Source: Fusibacter sp. A1 (GTDB lineage Bacteria > Bacillota > Clostridia > Peptostreptococcales > Acidaminobacteraceae). Taken from it: DNA of 50,942 bases. The first letter of the stretch is position 1. Each line of letters starts with the position of its first letter. The notes under the pieces were generated by a model. That model saw only the letters and a list, made by a program, of their open reading frames with translations, was not told the origin of the DNA and searched no databases. The DNA is taken from contig NZ_QQWI01000016.1 of NCBI RefSeq assembly GCF_004125825.1, positions 1-50,942 on the forward strand, in the 5' to 3' direction. Made by a program: the position numbers and the translations under genes. Shown piece by piece: positions 1-8,937 of the stretch.

Positions 1-78
1 GCCTCTTATGCGCGTCTCTTTGAACACATCGTTATAAGAGAGGGCGACCACAAGGGTGCGCTACTACGCGAGGTTTAG
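1..78 (+). CDS. 3' end of an unidentified plus-strand gene (partial)
   Basis: Reading frame 1 is open from the first base to a TAG at 76-78 and gives 25 residues ending GALLREV. The gene begins outside the window, and the fragment is too short to assign a family. Support is that the frame stays open to a stop placed just before a terminator hairpin (90-117), which is where a convergent gene would be expected to end. A chance open frame of this length is possible. Confidence 0.45.
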   Translation, partial: ASYARLFEHIVIREGDHKGALLREV

Positions 79-80
79 GT

Positions 81-117
81 ACAAAAAAAGACAAAGACCA
101 CTTTCGTGGACTTTGTC
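81..117 (-). terminator. Intrinsic terminator after cysQ
   Basis: An inverted repeat at 90-117 (GACAAAG and CCAC arms against GTGG and CTTTGTC, one A/A mismatch, loop TTTC) is followed on the minus strand by a run of T (A run at 82-88 on plus). It lies about 17 bases past the cysQ stop and may also slow transcription from the plus-strand gene ending at 78. Confidence 0.8.
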
Positions 118-133
118 AACAGTCTCAGAACGC

Positions 134-916
134 CTAAAGGCGTTCTTGTGCATCCAATATGTTTTTTTTGTTGTTCACGACATAAAATCCGATCCTATTG
201 ATGGTATCCTCGCGGTTGTACTCAAAGAGCGTTCCGTCCATCTGCCTGACAATACCGCCGGCTTCGTGTACGATCAGATCCATAGGCGCGGTATCCCATT
301 CCGATGTCAATCCATATCTGAAGTAGCATTCGCCTTCGCCTTTGGCTATCAGGCAACCTTTGTAGCAGCTCCCCGCAGCGTGTACCGCTTCGATCAGATG
401 ACCGTATTTGATTTCGATGGCCTCATGCCTTCCCGACTTGTAGAATCGGCTTTTCAAAAGCCTCAGGTCCTCTATCCGTTCACTGACATGAATGCCTGTA
501 GTAGTTCCGTCCTTATGCATGAAAGCGCCTTGACCTTTAAAGGCGTAATAGAACTCCTTTTTTACAGGAATGTAGATTGCTCCGAATACCGGGCGACGGT
601 TTTCGATCAGGGCGATATTGATCGCAAACTCATCCGTTTTTCCGATAAAGTCTTTTGTACCGTCAAGGGGATCCACAAGCCATATTCTTGAGGCCTTCAA
701 CCTTTCTTTCGTATCCAGGGTCTCTTCAGAAAGAATAGGAATATCCTCAAGGAGCTTAAGCGCCGCCCTGATTAGCTTGTCGGATGCCTTATCGGCTACC
801 GTTACCGGCGTGTCGTCCTCTTTGCTTGATATCTTCAAGTCTGTTTTATAATAACTCATGATGATCTCTGAGGCGTTTTCACATATTTCTCTGATCTGCT
901 CCACTGTCCATTTCAT
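134..916 (-). CDS. cysQ: 3'(2'),5'-bisphosphate nucleotidase CysQ
   Basis: Inositol-monophosphatase-fold phosphatase expected to hydrolyse 3'-phosphoadenosine 5'-phosphate (PAP) to AMP and phosphate in the cytosol, with Mg2+. The metal-binding signature WLVDPLDGTKDF lies in the first half. The second signature, EWDTAPMDLIVHEAGG, lies near residue 210, and an SEE motif precedes them. The length of about 260 residues is normal. Three in-frame ATGs lie close together (934, 922, 916). The one at 916 has GAGGT six bases upstream, whereas 922 overlaps the addA stop as ATGA with the GAGGT too close, so 916 is preferred. It is the last gene of the TIGR01906-addB-addA unit, translationally coupled to addA. 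Other members of the family dephosphorylate inositol phosphates or fructose bisphosphate, so the substrate is inferred from resemblance to CysQ. Confidence 0.88.
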   Translation of the reverse strand: MKWTVEQIREICENASEIIMSYYKTDLKISSKEDDTPVTVADKASDKLIRAALKLLEDIPILSEETLDTKERLKASRIWLVDPLDGTKDFIGKTDEFAINIALIENRRPVFGAIYIPVKKEFYYAFKGQGAFMHKDGTTTGIHVSERIEDLRLLKSRFYKSGRHEAIEIKYGHLIEAVHAAGSCYKGCLIAKGEGECYFRYGLTSEWDTAPMDLIVHEAGGIVRQMDGTLFEYNREDTINRIGFYVVNNKKNILDAQERL

Positions 917-918
917 TC

Positions 919-3900
919 TCATACCTCGATCCACTGGTTTAACGATAAGGCGTAAATCATCTTTTCTTTCACAGGATGACCAAGTACGCTTTCAATAGCC
1001 TGGGCATAGATGTCGATTTGCTCCTTGTATCTTTTTACCAAAACGCCGGCTTCTTGAACACGGTCGCTTTTGTAATCGATCAGCACGATACCGTCCTCTT
1101 CGAGGAACATGGCGTCGACAATCCCCTGTACAAGTGTTTTTTCTCCGTTCTCAAACTCTTTTTCAAAGACAAAGGGTTGTTCTTTCCATACTTTCAGCGC
1201 ACTGATCATACGCTGATAGACAGAACTGTTCCTAAATTCCTCGACATGCTTCTCTTCGATCAGTTCCACCATCTCCTCAGTGAGGACGTTTCTTTTTAGG
1301 AGCAGTTCAAGTACGGATTTTACGGGTTGCCTGTCTAGTGGCATATGTTCCATGATCAGATGGTAGACATTACCTCTTTCTAGTGCTTCCTCTTGTGTTT
1401 CAAAATAATGCGTCAAGGCTGTGATTCGCGGTGTGAACACGTTCTCGCTCGACTTATTCTTAAGTTCTGTTACAGAAAGCTTGGCAGGCAATCCATAAGA
1501 GTGTCCATCGAAAGGCACCATTTCCACAGCATCCACTTGCTCAAGCGCCAAACTCGCATTACCGAGTACTTCTTTACGCGTATTGAACTGCTTTGTGAGC
1601 AGCTCCGCCATCGGAACAATGCTAGTGGACCATGTATTCCCCTCAAAGGACATTCGCCTATCTGTTACGAGGTCCTCAGGCACTTCTCCTGTATGCATCA
1701 ATATGCTCATGAACCAGTCGATGAATCTCGTCTGATTCGACAGCACGTAGTCATCCGGCGTATCCTGCCATTTTTCCACTGCCTTTTCGAATTTATTGAT
1801 TACCGCGCAGACTTCAAGCCTATAGACAGCCCTTGTCATAGCCACATATAGGATTCTAACCTCTTCAAGAATCGTCTCTCTCCTTAAAACATTCTTAAGA
1901 TGTACAAAAGGAAGGGTATCCCTTTGAATATGCCTTACAGGATCGATCCATTTCGTCGTCAGTCCCGTCTCCTGATGAAAGACGAGTTTTGACCGTATGT
2001 CCATCATATTGAAGTTCTTCGACATGCCAGCAAGTATCACCACTGGAAACTCAAGCCCTTTGGATTTATGGATGCTCATCACCCTGATCGCCTGTACGAC
2101 ATCCGTATTGTTGGCTTTTCCACCGTAACTGACCTTAGCTTCCTTCATCTGATCAAGATAATCGACAAAATGATGGATTCCGCTTTGTCTTTCCGTTTCG
2201 AACTGCTCCGCTTTTTCTATCAGGACATCCAGATGCTGTTTTCTTTTTTCGCCATCCTCCAGACCATTTACAAAATGGTAGTAGCCTGTCTCTGTTAGCG
2301 CATACCAGAGAAACTCGCTGATGGTGGTCCTGCTTTCTGCGCGCAAGTTTTCAATCAGCCTGAGGAAGCTCACGACCTTGCCCCTTAAAAGCTCCTCTTC
2401 GCCAGCCTGTCCGTACTCGAAGAGTGTGTCGTAATAGGACTTGTTATTAATCGTTCGTATCCTCGCAAGCTCCTCGTCGCTAAAACCGCCTATCGAGGAG
2501 CGCATCACAGAAAGCAGCGGGATATCCTGGTGCGCGTTGTCGATGATCCTTAACAGGTTGATGACTGTGGCTACCTCGATGATGTCGAAGTAGCTGTCCT
2601 CCTCGTCAACGATCACAGGAATCCCGTATTTTGAAAGTTCGTCACGCAGCTGCTGGGCTTTGCCTTTTATGCTTCTCATCAGAATGACGATATCCGAAAG
2701 TCTGATCGAACGCTTGGATTTTAGCTCGGTATCGTAGATCATCTCACCTTGAAGCGCTTTGACTCTCTCTTTGATCAGGTGGGCTTCCATCTGGATGGCA
2801 TCGACTGCGATAGAATCGGATTTTTCATCATAATGGGCCAGGTTGAGTCTGGGCTTGGCAGCCTCCATAAAGTCGGTCCGGCCTGGAATCAGCCGTCCAT
2901 CCTCCTTGTAGGCTATTCCGCCGAATCCCTTGGTCAAAAGTGTATCGAATAGGGTATTTATCCCTATCAGCACGTCCTTATGCGACCTGAAATTCATGTT
3001 CAGATCGACCCTATGCCCCAGAGGATGGGAGGGATACTCGTCGAATTTCTCCAAGAACAGCCCGGGTTCAGCCATCCTGAAGCGGTAGATGCTCTGCTTC
3101 ACATCTCCAACCAGAAACAGATTGTTGTCCCGTTTGATCAGTGAAGCGATTTCTTCCTGCACCCTGTTCGAATCCTGATACTCGTCAATGAAGATATAGT
3201 CGAACTTGTTTCTGTACATGTCTGCGACTTCTTTACTGTTTAGGACCTTGATCGCATATTGCTCCAAGTCGTTGAAATCGAGTAGGTTATCCTCGCGCTT
3301 GGCTATTTCATACTCCCTCGCAAAAGAGGATACAAGATCCACCAGGGTCTCAAGATGAGGCGCCATTTGATTCAAGTCTTCCATATATGCATCGAGCGAC
3401 TTGGCAAAATAGTTCTCCTGCATCTTCTTGATCGCTTTCTTCACCCCGTCACGGCAGTTTTTCACCTTTGCGACGAGCTTGATATCCACAAGCTCCTTGT
3501 TGGCCTTTTTTATGGTCTTGAGCCGTACAAACGCAATCTGGTTGATCGCATCCGAAACCTGGTCATAGCTCTTATGAGAAAGGCCGTCCAGACAGCTGTC
3601 AATGGAATCCAAGTCGCTTGACAGGGTCTCTGAATAATCTTCAGGTCCACCGGGCTCTAGGCAGATGCCATGGGCGCTTTCCAGCTGTTTTCTAAACAGG
3701 GTCAGCGTTTCAAGCACGTTTTCCTTTATCGCCTTGACATAAGGTATCTCCTCAGCACTTTCGCCGCTTACCTTCAGTGTACCGACGCAAGCGTCGAGCC
3801 ACTCTTCAGGGTAAGGGTGCGCTCTTGAAAAATCATAGATGCGTTTCACGAACTCTTTTAAAAGGTCGTCTGACCTATGGCTGGAATAGATGCCGAGCAC

Positions 3901-4362
3901 ACTCTCAAAGGCTTCATCCATCACTTCATAGGCATTGTCGAAGACAAGGTCCATGGCATCCTTTTGCTTCAGCTCCAAGACCTGCTGGTTTCCTATGATG
4001 AAATTCGGGTCGATATCCAGGTGAAAAAAGTTCTGCCTGATCACCTCTTTGCAAAAACTATGCAGCGTGGAGATATTGGCCTGCTGAATACTCTGAATCT
4101 GTTCGCTGATGAATTTCGCGTCTTCACTTCTTTCGCTCAAAAGCGACATCAGCCGTTTGGCGATACGCTCCCTCATCTCAGCCGCTGCGGCATTCGTAAA
4201 GGTAACGATTAAAAAGGAAGTGAGCGGTCTCTTGTTTTCAATCACCAGATTAAGGATACGTTCCACGAGAACCGCTGTTTTTCCTGAACCGGCCGAAGCA
4301 GACACCAAGATATTCAGATTTCGGGTATCAATTGCTTGAGCTTGTTCATTTGTCCATTTCAC
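919..4362 (-). CDS. addA: ATP-dependent helicase/nuclease subunit A (AddA)
   Basis: UvrD/SF1A helicase fused to a C-terminal RecB-type nuclease. It is the motor subunit of the AddAB complex, which resects double-strand breaks for RecA-dependent repair. Visible in order: Q-motif TNEQAQAI, Walker A ASAGSGKT (K28), Walker B region FIDEYQDSN, motif III GDVKQSIYRFR, motif V SIHKSKGLEFPVVIL, motif VI YVAMTRA, and the nuclease core LIDYKSD near residue 1095. At 1147 residues it is slightly shorter than Bacillus AddA. The start codon is GTG, with AGGAG nine bases upstream lying inside the end of addB; the two genes overlap by 17 bases. The active-site motifs all look intact. Confidence 0.96.
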   Translation of the reverse strand: MKWTNEQAQAIDTRNLNILVSASAGSGKTAVLVERILNLVIENKRPLTSFLIVTFTNAAAAEMRERIAKRLMSLLSERSEDAKFISEQIQSIQQANISTLHSFCKEVIRQNFFHLDIDPNFIIGNQQVLELKQKDAMDLVFDNAYEVMDEAFESVLGIYSSHRSDDLLKEFVKRIYDFSRAHPYPEEWLDACVGTLKVSGESAEEIPYVKAIKENVLETLTLFRKQLESAHGICLEPGGPEDYSETLSSDLDSIDSCLDGLSHKSYDQVSDAINQIAFVRLKTIKKANKELVDIKLVAKVKNCRDGVKKAIKKMQENYFAKSLDAYMEDLNQMAPHLETLVDLVSSFAREYEIAKREDNLLDFNDLEQYAIKVLNSKEVADMYRNKFDYIFIDEYQDSNRVQEEIASLIKRDNNLFLVGDVKQSIYRFRMAEPGLFLEKFDEYPSHPLGHRVDLNMNFRSHKDVLIGINTLFDTLLTKGFGGIAYKEDGRLIPGRTDFMEAAKPRLNLAHYDEKSDSIAVDAIQMEAHLIKERVKALQGEMIYDTELKSKRSIRLSDIVILMRSIKGKAQQLRDELSKYGIPVIVDEEDSYFDIIEVATVINLLRIIDNAHQDIPLLSVMRSSIGGFSDEELARIRTINNKSYYDTLFEYGQAGEEELLRGKVVSFLRLIENLRAESRTTISEFLWYALTETGYYHFVNGLEDGEKRKQHLDVLIEKAEQFETERQSGIHHFVDYLDQMKEAKVSYGGKANNTDVVQAIRVMSIHKSKGLEFPVVILAGMSKNFNMMDIRSKLVFHQETGLTTKWIDPVRHIQRDTLPFVHLKNVLRRETILEEVRILYVAMTRAVYRLEVCAVINKFEKAVEKWQDTPDDYVLSNQTRFIDWFMSILMHTGEVPEDLVTDRRMSFEGNTWSTSIVPMAELLTKQFNTRKEVLGNASLALEQVDAVEMVPFDGHSYGLPAKLSVTELKNKSSENVFTPRITALTHYFETQEEALERGNVYHLIMEHMPLDRQPVKSVLELLLKRNVLTEEMVELIEEKHVEEFRNSSVYQRMISALKVWKEQPFVFEKEFENGEKTLVQGIVDAMFLEEDGIVLIDYKSDRVQEAGVLVKRYKEQIDIYAQAIESVLGHPVKEKMIYALSLNQWIEV

Positions 4363-7300
4363 AATCGATGACTCCTTTCATTTCTTCCAGTGCGCTGCCT
4401 TTATCACGTTTAGGAATTCGTTTGAAGTCCTCATCGTGCTTCTTCTCATCAAATTGGCAGATACTCCTGAACTCGCACCAGTCACAAGCTGTTTTCTGGC
4501 TTTCCTTTACGGGCCTGATGCCGATTTCACCAGAATAGAGGGTAGTAGCGATCTCTTTCGCCTTTTCTTTTGCATAGTTCATCACAAGCTCAAGTTCGTC
4601 GGGTTCCAGTAGATGGTCCGCATCTCCTAGCTCGCCGCTGGCTTTCAGTTTTGCGTTGACGACCTTGGATTTCCCTGTCTCTTCGATGCTTCTGTCCGAT
4701 TGAAGGATCAGATCCATATCTTTTATGCATACGCCATCCATTTTGAAAGCTTCTAAAAGTTGTTCCTTCAAGTCGGCGGGGTCGAAAATGACATCCGTTT
4801 CGATCATCGGTTCAGTGACCCTAAAGTAAAAGGCTCCAAAAGGGTTCGCCTGAGCACCTGTGATGACCTTGGCATGGCTTGTGGCCACATCAAGATAGAG
4901 CATCAGCTGCAGACTAAGTCCTTCATAGACATCGCCTAAATTAAGCTTTTGTTGTCCGGACTTGTAGTCGATGATTCTTAGGTAATCTCCCGTTTTGGTC
5001 TTCACGATATCCAGCCTGTCGATCTTGCCTTCAAGGAGAATTCTCTTTCCGTCCTCGGTTTCGAGCACAAGAGGAGGCGCATCGACTTCAAGTCCTACAC
5101 CAAAACTCAGTTCATTCATCACATTGCTGAAATTCCCAAGATTGATCTGATCCGCAATGTGACCGATACCTTCTATAAGTACACCTTTAAGGCGCTTTGC
5201 ATAATACTTGTTCTTGGGACTAAGTCCAAATCTCATTTTCTGATCAATGACCGATTCGAAAATCGACTCAAAAGCCTCTTTCCAATCTTCGTCGACAATG
5301 ACCTCTTTGTTCAGCTTCTGAATGTGGTTCATCACCAGTTCGATCACTTCGTGGAAGAGGTCGCCGATATCAAGACTTGACAGCTCAGGCGTTTCCCTTG
5401 TGGTAGGTTTAAGCGCATACCTTGTAAAATGCTGAAACGGGCATCTTGAAAAGCTCTCAAGCCTCGTGACGCTCGTCTTCACGTAATCGCCATACAGGTT
5501 CCCGATCAGTTCTTCAGGAATTTTATGAGCCAAATTGTGATGGTGCATGCCTGCGAAAAATGCGTTTACAATGCGCAGGTAACGTTCTTCAGACAAGAGG
5601 CCCTTGACAGCTGCAAGCGCCTGAGTGTCGACCGTCTCACCTTTTTTAAGAAGCTTCAGCACCTTATTCACCAGCGGCAATGCCAAGCCATGTTCCCTAA
5701 GCGTCTCAATCGAAGTGTCAAAGCACCCGACAGGACCAGCTGATTTTTTTAGCTGTTCAAACCATAAGGAGGCTTTTGTCTCGACACCTTCCGACGAATG
5801 GGCGCTGTGGCTCCATGTAACGTGTTCTGTGGCTTTCAGTGTGTTCTCATAGGTCTTGAACACTTCTTCATCGAACTGGTAAAGTGTCGAACGCATCTTG
5901 GTGATTCCCTGGTCCACTAAAAAATGAATCTCCTCATCGTTGAAAAGTCCGGCACCATCCACCCTGCTCGGGATCACTCCGTCGTTGAGGCCGATGACAT
6001 ATAGCCTTTTCACCGCGCTGAGACGGGTTCGTTTGATGTTGCCGAAGGTCACAAAGTCTTGCTCTGGAGGAATGATTCCTATCTCATAGGACTCAAATCC
6101 AAGTTTGAGCAGATCGTAGAAGCCTCTAATCTCAAGCGAGCTGTTTTGACCCAGACTGTGTATCTGGTACAAGACATGGTCGATGATGTTATGGATCTGG
6201 GCTAGTTCCTCTGCTTCCTCGAATTTACGGGCTTCTCTTTTTTCATCGACATCCACAGCCAGCTTCTCAAACACCTTGAGTCTATGTAGATATCCTTTGA
6301 GTGCGAATACCATTTCAGAGGCATCGACAGCTGTTTTCAAGTCGTCCTTGAGGCTTATGAGGATGCCGATCGAGTTTTCCCTGATTGCCTCAAGCTCTAA
6401 GTTATCACAGTTCTCCCAAGTGCTCAGCCAGGCTCTTCCCCTGGTGCCTCTTGAAAGAACGTAGTTCTCCATTTCACATAGGTCGTCGTACGCGATATTG
6501 TAGAATCCTGTCTTTAATACCTTCATGACTTCTTTGGTGCTAAATCCTGTCATGATCGCACGAACGCTGGTTAAGACAAAATCAATCGCATAGTGGCTGA
6601 GTGCGGGTCTTTTCCTATCGATAAAACATGGGACACCGTATTGTTCAAAGATCCTTTTGGCGGTCGACTGATAACTGTTCAAATCGTTTGTAAGAATGGC
6701 CATCTCATGCCACTTGAGTTTGGATCCCTGAAAATGCTTGATCATGTCTATCACGACACCTTCAAGCTCCTCTTGCTTGTCCGTGGCTGTGATGAGGCTC
6801 TGTCCCGTTGACCCTACATGGGGCTGATAATCGAAAATATTCCTGAAGGCTTTGGCGCCCTCCGGGATATCGCTCACATCCCTTACCTCTGTGATGGTCA
6901 GCCCGTCTCCTGTAAAGCGTTTGACAAGTGTTTCGCGCAGCCGTTTCGGGTATCTGTTGGTGACACTCTCTGTGCGATCGTCCACTAGGCGCACCGTCAG
7001 ATTTTCCACCTGATGTCCCAGCACACAAAGCAAATTGACTTCCTGGGAGGTCATGCTCGAAAAGCCTTCTACGACGATATTGACACCCTTATAGACCTCG
7101 TTCTGTTCAAGGTATTCCACCACTTTCTCCACAAGCGAGTCCTCATCCATCAGCTGTTCGTCAAAAGCGTTCAGATACGCTTCATAGACAAGTGCCAGCT
7201 CCTTCATTTTAAGCTTGAAAATTGGTTGGCTGTCGTCCATCATCTTGATGATGGCGTTTAAGAACTGCATGTTCACCGCATTCTGCCGTAGCTCAGCGAC

Positions 7301-7666
7301 CGTATCCGCAAGGTCGTCCAGAAACCCTTTGACATGGTAGGACTTCTTATAGATGACCAGTTCGTCCTTGAGCTTGTCCAGGATATGCTTTAAGAGCATT
7401 TTCTTACCCAGTTCTGAAAGGGGTACGACCTCTTTTAGCCCCATCTGCTCTGAGACCCTATGGATCAGTCTTTTGAAACTAAGCACTTCAATATGAAACA
7501 AACCCTTGACATCAAGGGCTTTGAGCAAGTCTTTCTCCGCTTGCAAGGTATATTGCTCAGGAACGATCACAAGCGCTTTATCATTCACTGCATTCAGTAA
7601 TTTTATGTTGGATAGGTCGTATTGGGTTTCGCCCAGTACAACCGTTGAGGTAATCAATTTGATCAT
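4346..7666 (-). CDS. addB: ATP-dependent nuclease subunit B (AddB)
   Basis: Partner of AddA. In studied AddAB enzymes this subunit reads the Chi-like signal and cuts the second strand. It has 1106 residues, with the SRCPFQHF cysteine near residue 770, nuclease motif IIDYKSGQQK near 935, and a C-terminal cysteine cluster CX2CX5C at about 1061-1070 (ACDWCEFRSIC). With the SRC cysteine this forms the four ligands of the family's structural 4Fe-4S cluster. The N-terminus is odd. Where Bacillus AddB carries a GxSGSGKT P-loop, this protein reads TSTVVLGETQYD, so the Walker A motif is absent. The VPEQYTLQAEKDLL and SFKRLIHRV segments that follow align well with the family. It starts two bases after the TIGR01906 gene with AAAGGA upstream. 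Confidence 0.93.
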   Translation of the reverse strand: MIKLITSTVVLGETQYDLSNIKLLNAVNDKALVIVPEQYTLQAEKDLLKALDVKGLFHIEVLSFKRLIHRVSEQMGLKEVVPLSELGKKMLLKHILDKLKDELVIYKKSYHVKGFLDDLADTVAELRQNAVNMQFLNAIIKMMDDSQPIFKLKMKELALVYEAYLNAFDEQLMDEDSLVEKVVEYLEQNEVYKGVNIVVEGFSSMTSQEVNLLCVLGHQVENLTVRLVDDRTESVTNRYPKRLRETLVKRFTGDGLTITEVRDVSDIPEGAKAFRNIFDYQPHVGSTGQSLITATDKQEELEGVVIDMIKHFQGSKLKWHEMAILTNDLNSYQSTAKRIFEQYGVPCFIDRKRPALSHYAIDFVLTSVRAIMTGFSTKEVMKVLKTGFYNIAYDDLCEMENYVLSRGTRGRAWLSTWENCDNLELEAIRENSIGILISLKDDLKTAVDASEMVFALKGYLHRLKVFEKLAVDVDEKREARKFEEAEELAQIHNIIDHVLYQIHSLGQNSSLEIRGFYDLLKLGFESYEIGIIPPEQDFVTFGNIKRTRLSAVKRLYVIGLNDGVIPSRVDGAGLFNDEEIHFLVDQGITKMRSTLYQFDEEVFKTYENTLKATEHVTWSHSAHSSEGVETKASLWFEQLKKSAGPVGCFDTSIETLREHGLALPLVNKVLKLLKKGETVDTQALAAVKGLLSEERYLRIVNAFFAGMHHHNLAHKIPEELIGNLYGDYVKTSVTRLESFSRCPFQHFTRYALKPTTRETPELSSLDIGDLFHEVIELVMNHIQKLNKEVIVDEDWKEAFESIFESVIDQKMRFGLSPKNKYYAKRLKGVLIEGIGHIADQINLGNFSNVMNELSFGVGLEVDAPPLVLETEDGKRILLEGKIDRLDIVKTKTGDYLRIIDYKSGQQKLNLGDVYEGLSLQLMLYLDVATSHAKVITGAQANPFGAFYFRVTEPMIETDVIFDPADLKEQLLEAFKMDGVCIKDMDLILQSDRSIEETGKSKVVNAKLKASGELGDADHLLEPDELELVMNYAKEKAKEIATTLYSGEIGIRPVKESQKTACDWCEFRSICQFDEKKHDEDFKRIPKRDKGSALEEMKGVIDCEMDK

Positions 7667-7668
7667 AT

Positions 7669-8346
7669 CTATTTCCTTTTATTTTCAACAAGGTGTCTTT
7701 TGACCTGTCCGGAAACCACAAACATCACGAGGTTCAGTGCGAAACTAAGGGCAAGAATCACGATGGCCATTTCCATGAAGAAGGACTCAGGAAGCATCTG
7801 AATCAGAACATCCGTGCGAGGATCCAAAAGCCATAAGTCGTTTGAAAAGAACAGTTCATGGAAGACTACAAAATACCTGCTGAAGTCCGAAGCGACTAGG
7901 ATGCCGACAGCCGCGACAAGCACCACAGAACCGTATAGTCCGTAGTGCGAGAGTTTGACAAAATAGGTCGCCAGTTTTTTCTCCTTTGCCGAAGCGTAGG
8001 CCGCTGTAAGGAGTAGAATAAGATAGACGACACCTGCATACCTCAAGCCATCAAAAATTAGTTTGACGTCTTTCATATGTGCGATCTCGCGATCGCCGTA
8101 GATCATTTCGGTTTTTCCGTGTATTGTCACTTCATGATTCAAGGTCTTATACCTGCCGACCACATATCCTGACAACCTGTCGATCACCTCAGGCATGTCC
8201 TCTCTCGTGATTCCAGTGGCCTCATAAATATTGTTTTTTTCATATTGATAGGTGTAAAACCCTTTCGAACTCGCCATCAACAGCGTCATGACCATAATGA
8301 CGACGACCGGGAAAAGCACCCAGCTCAAACCTTTTAAAACTCTCAT
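7669..8346 (-). CDS. TIGR01906-type integral membrane protein (DUF1461)
   Basis: A 225-residue membrane protein with four clear hydrophobic segments (about residues 7-28, 105-122, 135-152 and 190-212) and a soluble loop between the first two. The segment FHELFFSNDLWLLDPRTD, followed by LIQMLPESFF, is the hallmark of the TIGR01906/DUF1461 family, which has no established function and is common in Clostridia. The start has GGAGG nearby. It is the first gene of the unit with addB two bases downstream, so it is probably co-transcribed with the repair genes, though a functional link is not known. Confidence 0.85.
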   Translation of the reverse strand: MRVLKGLSWVLFPVVVIMVMTLLMASSKGFYTYQYEKNNIYEATGITREDMPEVIDRLSGYVVGRYKTLNHEVTIHGKTEMIYGDREIAHMKDVKLIFDGLRYAGVVYLILLLTAAYASAKEKKLATYFVKLSHYGLYGSVVLVAAVGILVASDFSRYFVVFHELFFSNDLWLLDPRTDVLIQMLPESFFMEMAIVILALSFALNLVMFVVSGQVKRHLVENKRK

Positions 8347-8381
8347 CCCCTACCTCCTATTATCCTTCTATCTGTTCTTCC

Positions 8382-8387
8382 ATTATA
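8382..8387 (-). promoter_or_regulatory. Probable -10 box of the TIGR01906-addB-addA-cysQ unit
   Basis: A perfect TATAAT lies 35 bases upstream of the first start codon of the operon. No convincing -35 hexamer is seen at 16-18 bases spacing, so the call rests on the -10 box and its position. Confidence 0.45.
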
Positions 8388-8419
8388 CCTCAATCCACTT
8401 GAAAAACATTAAAATATAA

Positions 8420-8451
8420 GAGCTATTCTCAAGTTTCCTAAAGAATAGCCC
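8420..8451 (-). terminator. Intrinsic terminator after bcp
   Basis: An imperfect inverted repeat (GGGCTATTCT against AGAATAGCTC on the minus strand, loop about 12 bases), followed by a T-rich tract, lies six bases past the bcp stop. Confidence 0.7.
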
Positions 8452-8456
8452 TTTAT

Positions 8457-8918
8457 CTAGCCTAGTGATTCAATTAGTTTTTCAATATGACCTTTCACAC
8501 TTACTTTTCGATGAATTTGAAGCAGTTTTCCCTGCTCATCGATCACAAAGGTGGAACGCTCGGTTCCCATATACTCTTTGCCATAGTTTTTCTTGAGCAC
8601 CCAGACTCCATAGGCTTCTTGTACTTTAAGTTCCTCGTCGCTCAGAAGCTCGAACGGCAGCTCATACTTTGCGATGAAGTTACCGTGCGATTTCAAACTG
8701 TCCTTTGAAACGCCAAGGATCACTACACCTGCCTTTTCAAAGACCTCGATATGGTCTCTAAAGTCACAGGCTTGGGTTGTGCACCCAGGGGTGTTGTCCT
8801 TCGGATAAAAGTATAGGATCACCTTTTTCCCTCTAAAGCTACTTAAAACGACTTCTTTACCGCTTGCCGCAGGCAAAGAAAAATCCGGTGCTAAATCACC
8901 TATTTGTAATGACGGCAT
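8457..8918 (-). CDS. bcp: Thiol peroxidase, Bcp/PrxQ-type peroxiredoxin
   Basis: A 153-residue AhpC/TSA-fold peroxidase that reduces hydrogen peroxide and organic hydroperoxides in the cytosol. The peroxidatic cysteine is C46 in NTPGCTTQAC, with the resolving C51 five residues later. This is the Bcp pattern of an atypical two-cysteine enzyme re-reduced by thioredoxin. LYFYPKDNTPGCT and the later STFVIDEQGK are family-typical. The gene follows the OmpA-like gene by 19 bases and precedes a terminator, so it ends the MotA/OmpA-like transcription unit. Confidence 0.93.
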   Translation of the reverse strand: MPSLQIGDLAPDFSLPAASGKEVVLSSFRGKKVILYFYPKDNTPGCTTQACDFRDHIEVFEKAGVVILGVSKDSLKSHGNFIAKYELPFELLSDEELKVQEAYGVWVLKKNYGKEYMGTERSTFVIDEQGKLLQIHRKVSVKGHIEKLIESLG

Positions 8919-8937
8919 CTCTTCCTCCTTTTCAACA

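Noticed and set aside
976..7261. Many plus-strand open frames of 60-150 codons across addA and addB
   Set aside because: They are shadows of the long minus-strand genes and lack ribosome sites and family similarity.
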